The translations under genes were made by a program, and so were the position numbers. A stretch of DNA of 64,000 nucleotides from Ananas comosus (lineage: Eukaryota; Streptophyta; Magnoliopsida; Poales; Bromeliaceae): assembly GCF_001540865.1 (NCBI RefSeq), contig NC_033635.1, positions 10,543,565-10,607,564 on the forward strand, in the 5' to 3' direction. Within the stretch, counting starts at the first letter, position 1. Each line of letters opens with the position of its first letter. Shown here piece by piece: positions 44,901 through 55,694 of this stretch. Below the pieces are notes generated by a model. The model had not been told where the DNA came from. It saw only the letters and a program-made list of their open reading frames with translations, and did no database searches.

Positions 44901-47900
44901 TGACTATGCTTTTCTTGATAAGTACTTAAATTTAAAATTTAAAATTTTTTTATTTTAAATTTCAACTTCTAAAATCTAAATTTTTAAATTCTAAATTTTT
45001 TATTTTAAATTTTAAATTTTAAATTCCAAATTTCAACTTTTAAACTTATAATATCAGATTTCAAATTTTAAACTTTGACATTTTAAAGTTTTGAATTTAA
45101 AATTTTAAAATTACAAATTCTTTTCAATTTTATAATTTTAAATTGTGGATTTCATAATTTAAATTTTAAGTTTTGGATTTCAAAATTTTAACTTTAAATT
45201 GTAAACATTCAATATCAATAATTTCAAATTTTTAAAATTTAAAATTTAAAATTTAAATTTATGTTTTCTATTCCAAATTTTATATTTCAAATTTTAAAAT
45301 TAAAATTTATAATTTATAATTTATAATTTCTAATTTATAATTTCAATGTTTGGAATTTTAGTTTTTAATTTTAATTAATTTTTAAATGTCAATTAGCAGA
45401 AATCCAATAGAATTGTATCAATGTACTATCCAAACCATCTAAAAATCGAAGCCTTGTAATTTTCTAAAGACAAAATTTTCTATTTCACCTATGCCAAATC
45501 CACATAATACAAACTCCATAAAGTTTTATAACTGTGCATACAAACAGGGTCTTAACTCTTAATTAACAAATATATCATTCCCAAAAAAATTATACTTTAG
45601 ACTGATAAATCAGATATATTGCAGAAAAAAACATATTCTCTATGTGTCACTTAAAAATTTAGGAAAACTTCAAATACCACCTATGTGGTTTCACACTTTC
45701 TCACTTTAGTACTATGTGGTTAAAGCGTATCAATTTAATGCCTTGTGGTTTCATTTTTATCTTTTTATTATCGATTTTACTAATTTTTTTATTAAATTAG
45801 TGACAAAGTTAAAACTAAAGGGTACTAAAATAAATATTCGATAAATCTATGTGGGTGTATCTAGGGATGTAATGTGTGCCGGCCGGCAGGCACGATCCAC
45901 ATTTTTCGGGCCGAAATGGGCTGCGGGCCAGCCCGGAACAGTCCGACCCCAAAATCGGGTCATGTCGTGCCGGGCCAAAGTTCTTGGAACCCGGCCCAGC
46001 ACGGCCCCCCGGCCCAGACTGCACGGGCCGTGCCGGGCTTTGGGCCTGTTCTTTTTTATTTTATTTATTTTATTTAAAAATATTTAAATTTTTTTAAAAA
46101 TAAAAATATTAATATTAATTTTTTAAAAAATAATATATCAGTAAAAAAATTAAAAATTAAAAATATATTTATAAAAATATTAAAAATTTAAATTATTTTA
46201 AAATTTTAAATATTTTTGACCAAAATACTCTCCCAACAGTCAAATTTTTGACTGTTGAGAAGGGCAATTTAGTCCAAGCCCAACTCTCAAAGCCACGGCC
46301 CAACTCTTTGACTCTTGGGAGTCCCAAAGCAACAGCCCAACCTCCGCCCGGCTCGAGAGGGCGTGGCCACACGGACCGGGCCGTGCCGTGCCGGGCCGGG
46401 CTTGGATACCCTTTAGGCCCCAGGCCTATGTCGTGCCCGGCCATCAGGCCGTAGAAGCAAGGCCCAGCATGGCCCGATTTAACTGGTCGGGCCGGGCCGA
46501 CACGGCACGCTACAGTACTCATGCCGTGCGTGGCCCGACCCACTGTCGTGCCGGGCCGGGCGAGCCGTGGGCCGCCCGGCCCGTTTTACATCCCTAGGTG
46601 TATCTGAAGTTTTTTGTATATGATTTAACAAAATATTAACGGAAAAGCTAATGAAAAAAAAAATAAAACCACAGGATAGTAACTTGATACACTTTAAATC
46701 AGATGGCACTAAAGTGAGAACGTGCAAAACCACAGGAATGGCATTTGAAGTTTGTCCTAAAAATTAATTAAAGAATTAGAAACAAGAAATTGACCTGATT
46801 AACAGCAGGGGGAATTTGTGCAGAGGAGAGCAATGCTTGGAGCTTCTTGGAAGAGAAATTGCTCACTCCAATGGCTTTTGTTAAGCCCAATCTCAAGCAC
46901 TCCTCCATTGCCTCCCACACGGATTTCATGTCGAAGGGCTCGATCTCATCCTTGGGAAATGGGAACTCATACTTTCCCGGCTTAACCGTCATGGGCCAGT
47001 GAATGAGGTAGAGATCAATGTACTCCATTTGAAGGTTCCTGTAAATAATAATAATAATAATAATAATAATAAGATAAAAATATATAAAATTTATCTGAGC
47101 TTGAAGTCACCGTCTAAAATGTTATAGTCGGATTAAAAGGTACAGTCTTATTGTATTTTACATAGATGAGTATTCCAAATTTTAGAAATGTCACATTAAT
47201 TTCTTCCACCTTTAAACTATGACATTTTCGTTAGACTCAAGCACACTCTCAGGTACCGTACAATATGAGACTCGACTCTCTAGTCCTTATCTGCTGTATG
47301 ATCCTATCTCAGCGGAGACTGATATCACTTTTTCAGGCTGGTGATTGATTCTGATGCCATACGCTCTACTTCCCAATGAGTCACACAAATTCTAGAACTG
47401 TTCTAACTCTAGCACGTTTAATCCTTTTAATCTTTCGGATCTAAATGCCGTCCAAAATATTATAGCCGAATTAATAAGTTTATTCTAAATCCTGGAAGGT
47501 ATCACAACTTACAAACTCCTTTTGTTTTATGTGGTATATATTGTTTGTCGGATACCTAACATGCACATGAGTGAGAGACTTACATACAGGGATATAAAAC
47601 GGGTCAAGCGGTCTGTAGGCCGCCCGGCACAGCCTTGTGCCAGGCTGCAGCACGGCACGGGTGCTGTAGCATCCGTGTTGGCTCGGCTTGAAATTATGGA
47701 TCGTGCTGGGCCTCTTCCTTTAGACTCGATGGCCCAACACAGCCCGGCCCGAAATTGATCTGGACCGTCGAGAGGCTTGCAGCCTAGACCCCAAAGCAAA
47801 GGTAACTTATCGGGCCTTGGGGTCTGAGCTCTCCTCCTGTTGCAGATCTTGGGAGGAGTAATTTTGGTCCAATAGACCAAATAATTTTGGTTCATTGGAC

Positions 47901-49247
47901 CGAGATCTCCCTCTTAACTTTTAAATTTTTTATCAATAATATTAATTTAAATAAAAATAATTTTTATATTTTTTAAAAAAATAAAAAATAAAATTTTTAA
48001 ATGGTCAGCATGGAGCATGGCCCGAGACGTACTTGTGAGCAAGAGACTTGGAATATAGCTCCGGCCCAACAAGGCCCATCTCGGATTTGAAGCCAGAACG
48101 GCTCCTAGTCCGTTTCGACCTGACTAATGTGGACAAAATGTTTGTGAGCGAGAGTGTTAAAACTAATTCTGAACAATTTTTTGGATAATAATTAACTACA
48201 AGTACTAAGAAACAGCATCCATGACCAAAGTTCTAAGGAGAATTTAAGTAATTAGTTAATCCTCTCTCTCACATGATTCATGCTCTCGTATCATATTAAA
48301 TTATATAAAAATAATTTTTTAATATTTGGGTAAACTTCAATTTGCCTCCATGTGGTTTAGTGTAATTTTACTTTATTATCCTGTATTTTTAAAGCTACAC
48401 TTAATTACTCTATAATTTTATTTTTATTTCATCAAAAGAATTTGCTGCCAAATAGAGTAGCAAAGTAAAAATTTTTTAAAACCACAGAATGATACTCTGT
48501 TTAATAATAGATCTATACGATAAAAATAAAATTATATAATAGTTAAGTACAATTTTTTCAGGGAGGGAGTGGCAAAGTGAGAAAAAACTAAACCATAGGA
48601 GAGTAATTTAAAGTTTTCCTTTAACAACCTTACATTCAATGAAACTGCTCACTCTAATATATCTTGAATGGTTAAAATTAATCATAGAAGAACACAAGGA
48701 TGATATATTCTATTTACCCAAAAAAAAGAAAAAGAAAAAGAAAATGCTTTTTGTATACCCTTAAAAAAGGGTGTAGATCTTAATTACACCTTTATCCTAG
48801 GATTGATAAAAACTCAAATAGTTTTAGTAAAATTAAAAAAAAAAAAATTGATGTGATAAATAAAGTATTAATAGTCCTGGAATAAATTCGGTGTAAGCGG
48901 GGGTGGAGGATGTTATGATCTTACTGAAGAGTCTTTCTCAGCGCCGGCACGACGCGGTCGCAACGCGCGTCGCTGCACCACAGCTTGGAGGTGACGAAGA
49001 GCTCGTCCCGCGTACCGATGACCCCCGACCGGACGGCCTCAGACACCGCCTCGCCAAGCGGCTCCTCGGACTGATACAATGCAGCAGTGTCGAAATGCCG
49101 GTACCCTAACTTGATGGCGTGCAATATCGCCGACTGCGTGGCCTCCGACGACACGAAAGGGTACGCCGCCGTGCCCATGCCGATGCGCGGCATCGCCTTT
49201 GACGAGGAGCCTGAGCTCAAACACACCTCTGGGATTCTTGTTTCCAT
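41916..49247 (-). CDS. NADPH-dependent aldo-keto reductase, AKR4 type (complete)
   Basis: Four exons on the minus strand: 48925-49247, 46795-47038, 44321-44500 and 41916-42140, all GT-AG, giving 323 residues, normal for the family. The (alpha/beta)8-barrel protein has the full catalytic tetrad: D53 (YRHFDTA), Y58 (ALYQSEE), K88 (VTSKLW) and H121 (LYLIHWP). It also has the [11 protein letters not shown] and [13 protein letters not shown] cofactor-side motifs. AKR4 members reduce aldehydes or ketones with NADPH in the cytosol. Annotated relatives include chalcone reductase, codeinone-reductase-like proteins, galacturonate reductase and deoxymugineic acid synthase. The C-terminus [11 protein letters not shown] fits the group, but the substrate cannot be read from sequence. 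The introns (1.9-2.3 kb) are swollen by transposons. The truncated tandem copy lies 3.7 kb downstream. Confidence 0.93.
42198..43469. mobile_element. Foldback MULE-like element (family M2) in AKR intron 3
   Basis: 1272 bp from GGGGCAATTTCATCACTGCC to GGTATTGATGAAATTATCCC; perfect 9-bp TSD TATATAATA (42189-42197, 43470-43478). Its interior contains a partial family P MITE (about 42727-42910, ACTATCGGTAGTAAAGC) and a second GGGGCAATTTCATAAGTACC end at 42431, so it is itself composite. No transposase frame. Confidence 0.85.
44920..45390. repeat. Degenerate AAATTTTAAATTT low-complexity tract
   Basis: About 470 bp built almost only from short 'AAATTTTAAATTTCAA'-like words in varying order, in AKR intron 2. 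Highly self-complementary and AT-rich; no coding potential. Confidence 0.75.
45662..46762. mobile_element. Family M1 MITE split by a hAT-like insertion
   Basis: Left AGGAAAACTTCAAATACCAC and right GGCATTTGAAGTTTGTCCT with M1 units. Flanks TAAAAATTTA and TAAAAATTAA agree at 9 of 10 positions. After removal of 45862-46596 plus one octamer the remainder is about 360 bp, the size of other M1 copies. Confidence 0.8.
45862..46596. mobile_element. hAT-like GC-rich element nested in the M1 MITE
   Basis: 735 bp from TAGGGATGTAATGTGTGCC to CGTTTTACATCCCTA; perfect 8-bp TSD GGTGTATC (45854-45861, 46597-46604). Ends are rich in 'GGCCCGGCACGGC' repeats, the centre is AT-rich. Long open frames through it are repeat artefacts. 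Removal rejoins M1 sequence found uninterrupted at 40250. Confidence 0.92.
47095..47500 (-). mobile_element. Cassandra-type TRIM in intron 1 of the intact AKR
   Basis: On the minus strand: a 5' LTR (about 47360-47500) with a clear 5S-like stretch (TTAAACGTGCTAGAG and GTGACTCATTGGGAAGT against 5S GTGACCTCCTGGGAAGT), a degenerate primer-binding site (complement of GATTCTGATGCCA, 47347-47359), a short body, and a second LTR to about 47095. It starts about 55 bp upstream of exon 2. Confidence 0.7.
47580..48125. mobile_element. hAT-like GC-rich repeat, decayed
   Basis: CAGGGATATAAAACGGGTC start and 'GCCCGGCACAGCC' motifs like the element at 45862; right part has 'GCATGGCCCGAGACG'. Ends and TSD not resolved. 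Confidence 0.45.
48328..48619. mobile_element. Foldback MITE, family M1, diverged
   Basis: GGGTAAACTTCAATTTGCC ... AATTTAAAGTTTTCC with internal 'TGTGGTTTAG' / 'CTAAACCATAGGAG'. No TSD recognised. Confidence 0.6.
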
Positions 49248-49322
49248 ACTGTTTCTGGAGTTAGCAGTACTGTATGAAAGATCTCCTGCTTCTCCTACAT
49301 ACTTGTTCGTCTAGTTTCTATG

Positions 49323-49330
49323 TATTTATA
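49323..49330 (-). promoter_or_regulatory. TATA box of the intact AKR gene
   Basis: TATAAATA on the minus strand within CACTATAAATACA, 76 bp upstream of the ATG. Confidence 0.6.
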
Positions 49331-49334
49331 GTGC

Positions 49335-50074
49335 TCTTGTATGTGTTAAGTACTGAGAAAATCTTTATATAAGCACTAAAAATAGTTACTGCATGGTAGC
49401 AGTAGGCATATGCCGTTGAAAATACAATAATTATAATTATTTGCATCTTGTTTAGTGAGATATAATTAGAAACGTCACAACTATAAATAACTTATTGGTT
49501 ATACACGACCAAGAAGTGCATTTATGGAAATTTCTCATTTTATATATGAAGTGAATCAGGTTATGAGATTATTCTATACATATGAACAAAAATTTATTAT
49601 AAATTACTTTTGTTTAGAATTACTCTTTCAACCGCTGCTGTTAGAATTATGACCAATGTGTGGTCGTTTCAACCACTGCAGTTGAGGCTCCTCGTGCAGT
49701 TCCAACTGGAGCAGTTAAATCCAAATGCATCAAATTAACTAAACAGTGAATTTAAATTTACATGTATTTTATAATTGCATATATGTAAGTGCACTAGTAA
49801 TTCATGGCCTTCTTTATTCATTACTTTGGATCCAACAATTTTTAAACAATGAGAAAAATGCTAGGTTGCAGAGATTGAATAGGGTGGAGAAATTATTCCC
49901 TGCTCTTGGTGTATAAGTATATTCCAATGTTAAAATCAAAATTTAATATGAAGGAAACTTTAAAGATCCTATATATAAAAATCTGAAAGCTTATAACTTA
50001 ACTTAAGCATTAAATAGTTTAATTAGTAAATTAACAGTGGAGCATGGGCCATTGTTTGGTTTGCAAGAAGGTAA
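49335..50074. other. Upstream region of the AKR gene, nothing specific
   Basis: AT-rich; around 49630-49720 a short imperfect repeat 'AACCGCTGCTGTTAGAA' / 'AACCACTGCAGTTGAGG' is present. Confidence 0.35.
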
Positions 50075-50440
50075 AAGCATATATAACTTATCTGATTATA
50101 GACCATTTTAAATTAACTACTCAATTTTTCAAAATTTTGATTTTATTACTAAATTTTTCATTTTGTTTGATTTGAATCAATCAATGATATTTTGATTTCA
50201 GAAATTTGAATATGTTGTTTATTTTTATTGAGTTTAGTTAGTATACTTTATGCAATTATTGCAAATATATATTCATTAAAATAAGTAATTAGCATAAATT
50301 TTGAAGTCAAATTATCACTGACTCATCAAAAATCAAACAAATTGAAAAATTGTATAGTAAAATCAAAAGTTTAAAAAGTTAGATAGCAGATTCTAAATGG
50401 TCAATAGTTTAAATAAGTTATGTATATTTTTGCATTATAA
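50075..50440. mobile_element. AT-rich foldback MITE (family F)
   Basis: GCATATATAACTTATCTGAT opposite AATAAGTTATGTATATTTTT. The arms pair through 'TAGACCATTTTAAATT' / 'CTAAATGGTCAATA' and 'TTTTGTTTGATTTG' / 'AAATCAAACAAATT'. Best copy of the family. Confidence 0.7.
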
Positions 50441-50924
50441 TAAATCAACCCCTAAATTTGTGATTTTTGATATATGTAGGCATTTTAAATATCTAAAACA
50501 CATGCATTCGATGGATACAAGTTGGATTTTTATTTGATATTGAGTTATATAACTGTGGGGTCTGAGATGTACATCCCGTGCAGCTAGATGTAGGCTTGGG
50601 GTGGGCATAGTTTGTTTGGGCTGATAGAAAAATTGAAACCGAGCAGGCCATTAATTTTTTTCGATTTGAGAAAAATAAAATTAAAATTAAAATAATATAT
50701 ACCAATGGTGCAAAAAACCAAATAGAAACCACACTGAAATTTTTGGTGTAGTTGATCTTTCGATTCTTAACCCAAAATCAAATCAAAATTTTAATTTTAA
50801 TTTTTTTAACATCAAATTTATACTATCTGTAATCAAAATTGAACCAAACCAAATTGGAATTGTTGGTTTGATTTGTTTCATGGTTTTGTGTAGTCCCAAT
50901 GCTCACCCTAGTGCAGGCAAAAAC

Positions 50925-51385
50925 TGTTGGCTTAAATGGGCCAACATCCTACACTGTGACGGGAGACCATATAGATCGAGTCATGTTCGAAATGGCGTAA
51001 GACTGGGTTGGGCTGAGTCATATTCGAAGTGGCGTGAGGCTGGTTGGACCGAGTCACAATCGAGACCTGTGGGCGCTATTTCTGTATGCTTTAAGTGAAT
51101 TGATTGTGTATTTCTAACAGCTTGAGCTTTTAGGATTAATGGTTAGCACCAACAATCCGACACGTGGTATTAGAACCAAAAGTCACTAATTTGATTCCCG
51201 CATGCTGTAAATATGTTCAGCTGCTGGATGGGGGATTGTTGGCTTAAATGGGCCAACATACCTCTCTGTGGTGGGAGGTCATGTGGACCAAGTCACAATC
51301 GACACCCGTGGGCACTGTATCTGTACGGTTTAAATATCCGTGGGCGCTGCCTTTGGAATTAATGGTTAGCATCAACGAGCTAACA
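50925..51385 (+). mobile_element. Complete TRIM retrotransposon, family T1, with 5-bp TSD
   Basis: 461 bp. The left LTR is 238 bp (50925-51162, TGTTGGCTTAAAT...CCGACA). CG and a primer-binding-like TGGTATTAGAACC follow (51165-51177), then an internal region of about 60 bp and a purine tract GGATGGGGGA. The right LTR (51237-51385) has lost about 90 bp internally. TSD AAAAC at 50920-50924 and 51386-51390. No gag or pol, so it was moved in trans. Confidence 0.85.
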
Positions 51386-51406
51386 AAAACCTCTCAAGTG
51401 ATAACA

Positions 51407-51412
<6 letters not shown>

Positions 51413-51452
<40 letters not shown>
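51413..51452. repeat. (CT)n microsatellite
   Basis: About 20 CT units; a shorter tract recurs at the start of the next tandem copy. Confidence 0.9.
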
Positions 51453-51453
<1 letters not shown>

Positions 51454-51893
51454 ATGAGGTCCACGAGAATACTCCGATTCTAATTAAAACTTTGAAAACC
51501 ACAATATTGCTTCTCGTGCTTAATTGTTAAACATATTGGTGTTATCTAATTAAATTATAGTACATGTATAGTACGCTTATTGTGCAAAACCTAATATATA
51601 TTTTTTAATTAGTATTATTTTATATAAATAGTATATTTATTGTACAAATAATTATGTACTAACTCTCTCTCTCTCTCTAATGAGGTCCATGAGAATACTC
51701 CGATTCTAATTAAAACTTTGAAAACCACAATATTGCTTCTCGTGCTTAATTGTTAAACATATTGGTGTTATCTAATTAAATTTTAGTACATGTATAGTAC
51801 GTTTATTGTGCAAAACCTAATATATATTTTTTAATTAGTATTATTTTATATAAATAGTATATTTATTGTACAAATAATTATATATAGTACATT
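51441..51893. repeat. 226-bp tandem duplication
   Basis: AATGAGGTCC at 51453 and 51679 starts two copies that differ at only a few positions over about 215 bp. Each is preceded by a CT tract. The unit itself is not recognised. Confidence 0.85.
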
Positions 51894-51941
51894 AATTGTA
51901 CATTCTAGTACGATTCTTAAAGATATAATGTATTAACTTTA

Positions 51942-52749
51942 GGGTCAATTTCAGCCCCTCTAAACTTCAAAAATATCATAGATGCCCCTATAAATTTGAT
52001 TATATCACAATTATCCCTACAAATACTTATTATTTTTCAAATATACCCTTACCCTTACTATTCATCTCTTTATAGAATGATAAAATATTTAGATTATCAT
52101 AAATATGGTCAAAATGTCCATTTTGCCCTTAACTTCTAAAATTTTTTACAAAAGTATTTTAGCATGATATATTTATTTTAAAATATTAAAATAAATAGTA
52201 AAATATATCATTTTACTGCTGTGTGGTTTATAAAATAAGATACTTTATATCATTTATTTTAAAATTCGAGATGTCAAAGCACATAAATTTGTACTAATTC
52301 AAATAACTTAATTCACATCATGCATATATATTTAAGTTATATTTTGAATAAATTGTTTAACCTTATTTTAAGGAGTCAATTGATACTTTAAACAATTTTT
52401 TGCTAAATTTTTTTCAAATGATTTTTTTTTTATTTTTAGCTTAACTTGTCAGGATTATATATTCTTTTTTAATTGACAAAAAACTTATCTCTAAATATGG
52501 TTATTTATAAATTTTAAAGAGTGTTTTATAAAAATATAAATGGTTTTATAGTCAAATTAAATATTTAAGATGGTAATGACAATAAGGGCAAAGTGGAATT
52601 TTGTTTGTTGTTTATTCAAATTGAATATAAATTAGTGTAAAGGTTATTTTTGAAAGTTTCTCCCTTTAAAAGTTATTTATGATATTTCAATTTTTATACG
52701 GGCATTCATGATATTAGACTTATTTGGAAGGGTATGATGAAATTTTCCC
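51942..52749. mobile_element. Foldback MULE-like element (family M2)
   Basis: GGGTCAATTTCAGCCCCTC to GGGTATGATGAAATTTTCCC with the 'ATCATAGATGCCCCTATAAA' unit inverted at the right. Flanks TTAACTTTA and TTAACTTAT agree at 7 of 9 positions. Confidence 0.7.
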
Positions 52750-52762
52750 TTAACTTATTACT

Positions 52763-53247
52763 GGCGCATTTTTTGCATTTAGACCCCTGACAAATTTTTT
52801 TTAAAAATAGCCCTGTCATAATTTAATTTGCAAAAATGCCCTGAGCCTGCCACACAGGCGCCACGTCAGTGCAACGCGGCCGGGCTGGGCCCGGTGTATT
52901 AAGTGAACACGGTGAACCATTCACCGTGTTCAAACACGGTGAATGGTTACCGTGTTTAGTACGTATTTTTTCGCCACGTATTTTTGTATATTGAAAAGTA
53001 AATAAGGAGTAGGGATTCAATAGATTATGGATATCCGAAATATTATCCGAATTCAAAACCGAATATATATATATATATATAATTTATTTTATTTATTTAT
53101 ACAATATAAAATATTTAATAATTTTATTTCTTAAATCTTCATCCAATCCATCGGGTTTTAAAAATCTATACCGTTGGATAAAGATCTAAGGAATAAAAAT
53201 TATTAAATATTTTATATATTGTATAAATAAACAAAAATAAATTACGT

Positions 53248-53279
<32 letters not shown>

Positions 53280-53570
53280 CGGGTTTGGATTCGGATAATA
53301 TTTCGAATTTTCATATCTATTGACATCCCTACTCCTTATTTCACTTTTCAATATACAAAAAATACGTAAGAAACACGGTAAACCATTCACCGTGTTTAGA
53401 CACGGTGAATGATTTACCGTGTTCAACTTAATACCCTGGCCCCAGTCCTGCCCGCGTAGCGCTGACGGGGCGCCTGCGTGGCAGAGAGAGGGCCATTTTT
53501 GCAATTTTAATTTTGATAGGGCTATTTTTAAAATAAAAATTGCTCAGGGGGCTATTTGCAAAAAAACCCC
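52763..53570. mobile_element. 808-bp near-complete palindromic element
   Basis: Left and right halves are reverse complements for about 300 bp each. Paired landmarks are 'AAAAATAGCCCTGTCA' / 'TGATAGGGCTATTTTT', 'CCATTCACCGTGTT' twice in each arm, and 'AAGGAGTAGGGAT' / 'ATCCCTACTCCTT'. TSD CTTATTACT versus TTTATTACT (8 of 9). Centre is AT repeat. No protein; a transcript would be one long hairpin. Confidence 0.8.
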
Positions 53571-53579
53571 TTTATTACT

Positions 53580-54055
53580 TCAAAAATTCCTGAAACTTGC
53601 ATTTTTTTTAATTGTATATTTATTAGACGAGATCCACAATTTCTTTTAATACTTCATTTTCGATGTACTTCTCAATGCAAAATAATTAGATGTTTAAGGG
53701 AAAATTTTGGCAACATATAAAAACTCCATATAATAATAACAAATATGTTTCATGCGACAAATTAATAATGCACACAAATTTTCTATAAAATTTGCAAATA
53801 CGTCCTAAAGTTTAGATAAATTGCAATTCGCTTAATTTTTTTTATTTAAATGAAATTATACATGAATTTGTCTAGTTCCTTGCAATTAATACCATCTTTG
53901 AATTTATTTACCCTCTTTAGATTAAATTTTACATAATTTATTTCCCTTTGGTTATCAACTTATGATTTTAAAATTTCAATGTTATGATTTACCGTTTAAT
54001 ACGGTATATAGTACGATGACATAATTTATAAATCACTTTATAATACATTTAATAT
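53580..54055. other. Intergenic, nothing recognised
   Basis: AT-rich sequence without supported features. Confidence 0.35.
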
Positions 54056-54059
54056 TAAG

Positions 54060-54870
54060 GGCTAAGCTTATGTACTTCCGAAAGCACGAAGGTCTCTGCA
54101 CTTGTAAGTTATTTTTATTGATGGAATATCCGATTCGACGATTGGCTTCATTAGATATGACCTACGCTATTAAAATTATTTAGAAATCAAATTTCATAAT
54201 TTTTTTTATTTCTTTTATCTAGTGCTAGAGTAGTCTCAAAATAAACGGCTACAAATAAAAATCTCATAAACATCAGCGATAAAAAACTCAAATTTTAAAT
54301 CAGAAGTATTGTTCTTGTTCTTGATATTCAGTAGAATTTTTTATTAAAATTCATATAATTTAGATTCTTCTACGTTGTTGAATTTACACACCCGCCACAT
54401 CCTTTAATTACTTAGTAAATAATGTTAGAAAATTATAAAATTTAGTTTCTAAATAGTTCTAATAACGTAGATTATATTTAGAAAAAATTTCAAATACCAT
54501 CCATGTGGTTTCATACTTTCTTACTTTAGTACCTTGTGGTTTAAAGTGTATCAATTTAGTATCCTATGGTTTTATTTTTATCTTTTCGTCAGCTTTTCTG
54601 TTAATATTTCGTTCAATTATATACAAAAAAAACTTTAGATACCACAAAAATTGGTAGAATCAATGATAAAAAGATAAAAATGAAACCACATGATACTAAC
54701 TTGATACACTTTAAACCACATGGTACTAAAGTGAGAAAGTGCAAAACCACAAGAATGATATTTGAAGTTTATCTTGTTATTTAATAGAGCTGATCGTTGA
54801 ATCGAATATCCGATTATCAAAACAACTAACAAGCACAAAAGCCTCCTTGCTTTCAAAAATGCAGGAGACG
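54060..54870. mobile_element. Family P foldback MITE interrupted by an M1 MITE
   Basis: Left GGGCTAAGCTTATGTACTTC and right GAGACGTACTCT arms with family P landmarks (CCGATTCGACGATTGGCTTC / GATCGTTGAATCGAATATCC). The right arm resumes after the insertion at 54481-54773. Confidence 0.65.
54481..54773. mobile_element. Foldback MITE, family M1, nested
   Basis: AATTTCAAATACCATCCATG ... ATGATATTTGAAGTTTATC with inverted 'CATGTGGTTT' units; inserted in the right arm of the family P element, near GATTATATTTA. Confidence 0.65.
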
Positions 54871-54940
54871 TACTCTAATGTTAATATCATAATTTTAGAA
54901 ATGACGTACTCTAATGTTAATATCATAATTTTAGAATTTC
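54864..54940. repeat. Short direct duplication (about 37 bp)
   Basis: GACGTACTCTAATGTTAATA followed by TCATAATTTTAGAA occurs twice in succession. Confidence 0.85.
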
Positions 54941-55079
54941 TAATTTATTATCTTGTGGTTAGTAAAATATATTAGATTCTTACGATAAAATAGAAGTAAG
55001 ATTACTAAAAAAGTGTAATTTTTAAACCTTATATAAATCAAAAAGGGGTAATTTGAAGTTTACACAAAAATTTAAGCTT

Positions 55080-55335
55080 CGAAACTAAAATTTGAGCCGA
55101 TCCTTAGGGAGCGAACTAAGTAACCGAGTGGTCGGTCCACAGCTGACGTGGTGGACCAAGTCCAGATGAGTATTACTTACTTATCCTGGTAAAAGGCCCG
55201 GTCCAATAAGAGCGTGGACCGGGCTCCGTTCGGTCCAATCAGAGTCAACGGGGTCAATATGCGTGGGCCCACTTTAAGCCCAAAAAGGACCTAGTAATAT
55301 AAGGTGGGCCAACCTAAACGGGCCGGGCTTATTCT
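55080..55335. other. GC-richer block with GGCCC motifs
   Basis: Contains several GGCCCA/TGGGCC motifs (for example GTGGGCCCACTTTAAGCCCA). These resemble plant site II (TGGGCC/T) promoter elements, but they lie over 1 kb from the APC6 start, so they may equally be part of an unrecognised repeat. Confidence 0.35.
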
Positions 55336-55507
55336 AAAAGAAGAGTAAAAATGCACAGGAACACCTCAGCTATACGCAATTTTGAAATGGATTCTCAACT
55401 ATTTTGCGTTCCTTCTTAATACTTTTTATATATTTTTTTGGTTGATCTAAGTTATATTCATTGATTGTAAATAATATTTTATCGGAGTAGCAGCAGTTTT
55501 ATCGAAC

Positions 55508-55508
55508 A

Positions 55509-55549
<41 letters not shown>
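55508..55549. repeat. Long poly(T) run
   Basis: About 40 consecutive T; read on the minus strand it could be the A-tail of a retroposed sequence, but no body is recognisable. Confidence 0.8.
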
Positions 55550-55554
<5 letters not shown>

Positions 55555-55694
55555 GGCTAAACCGTGAATTTTTATTAATCATTAGCTATTGATAATTGGA
55601 CCATTAATTTCAATGATTTTTAACTTAATATATAAAAATATTTTGAATTGAAACAGTTCATATAAACACTTGATAAGGGGGATTCTGAAGTGAC

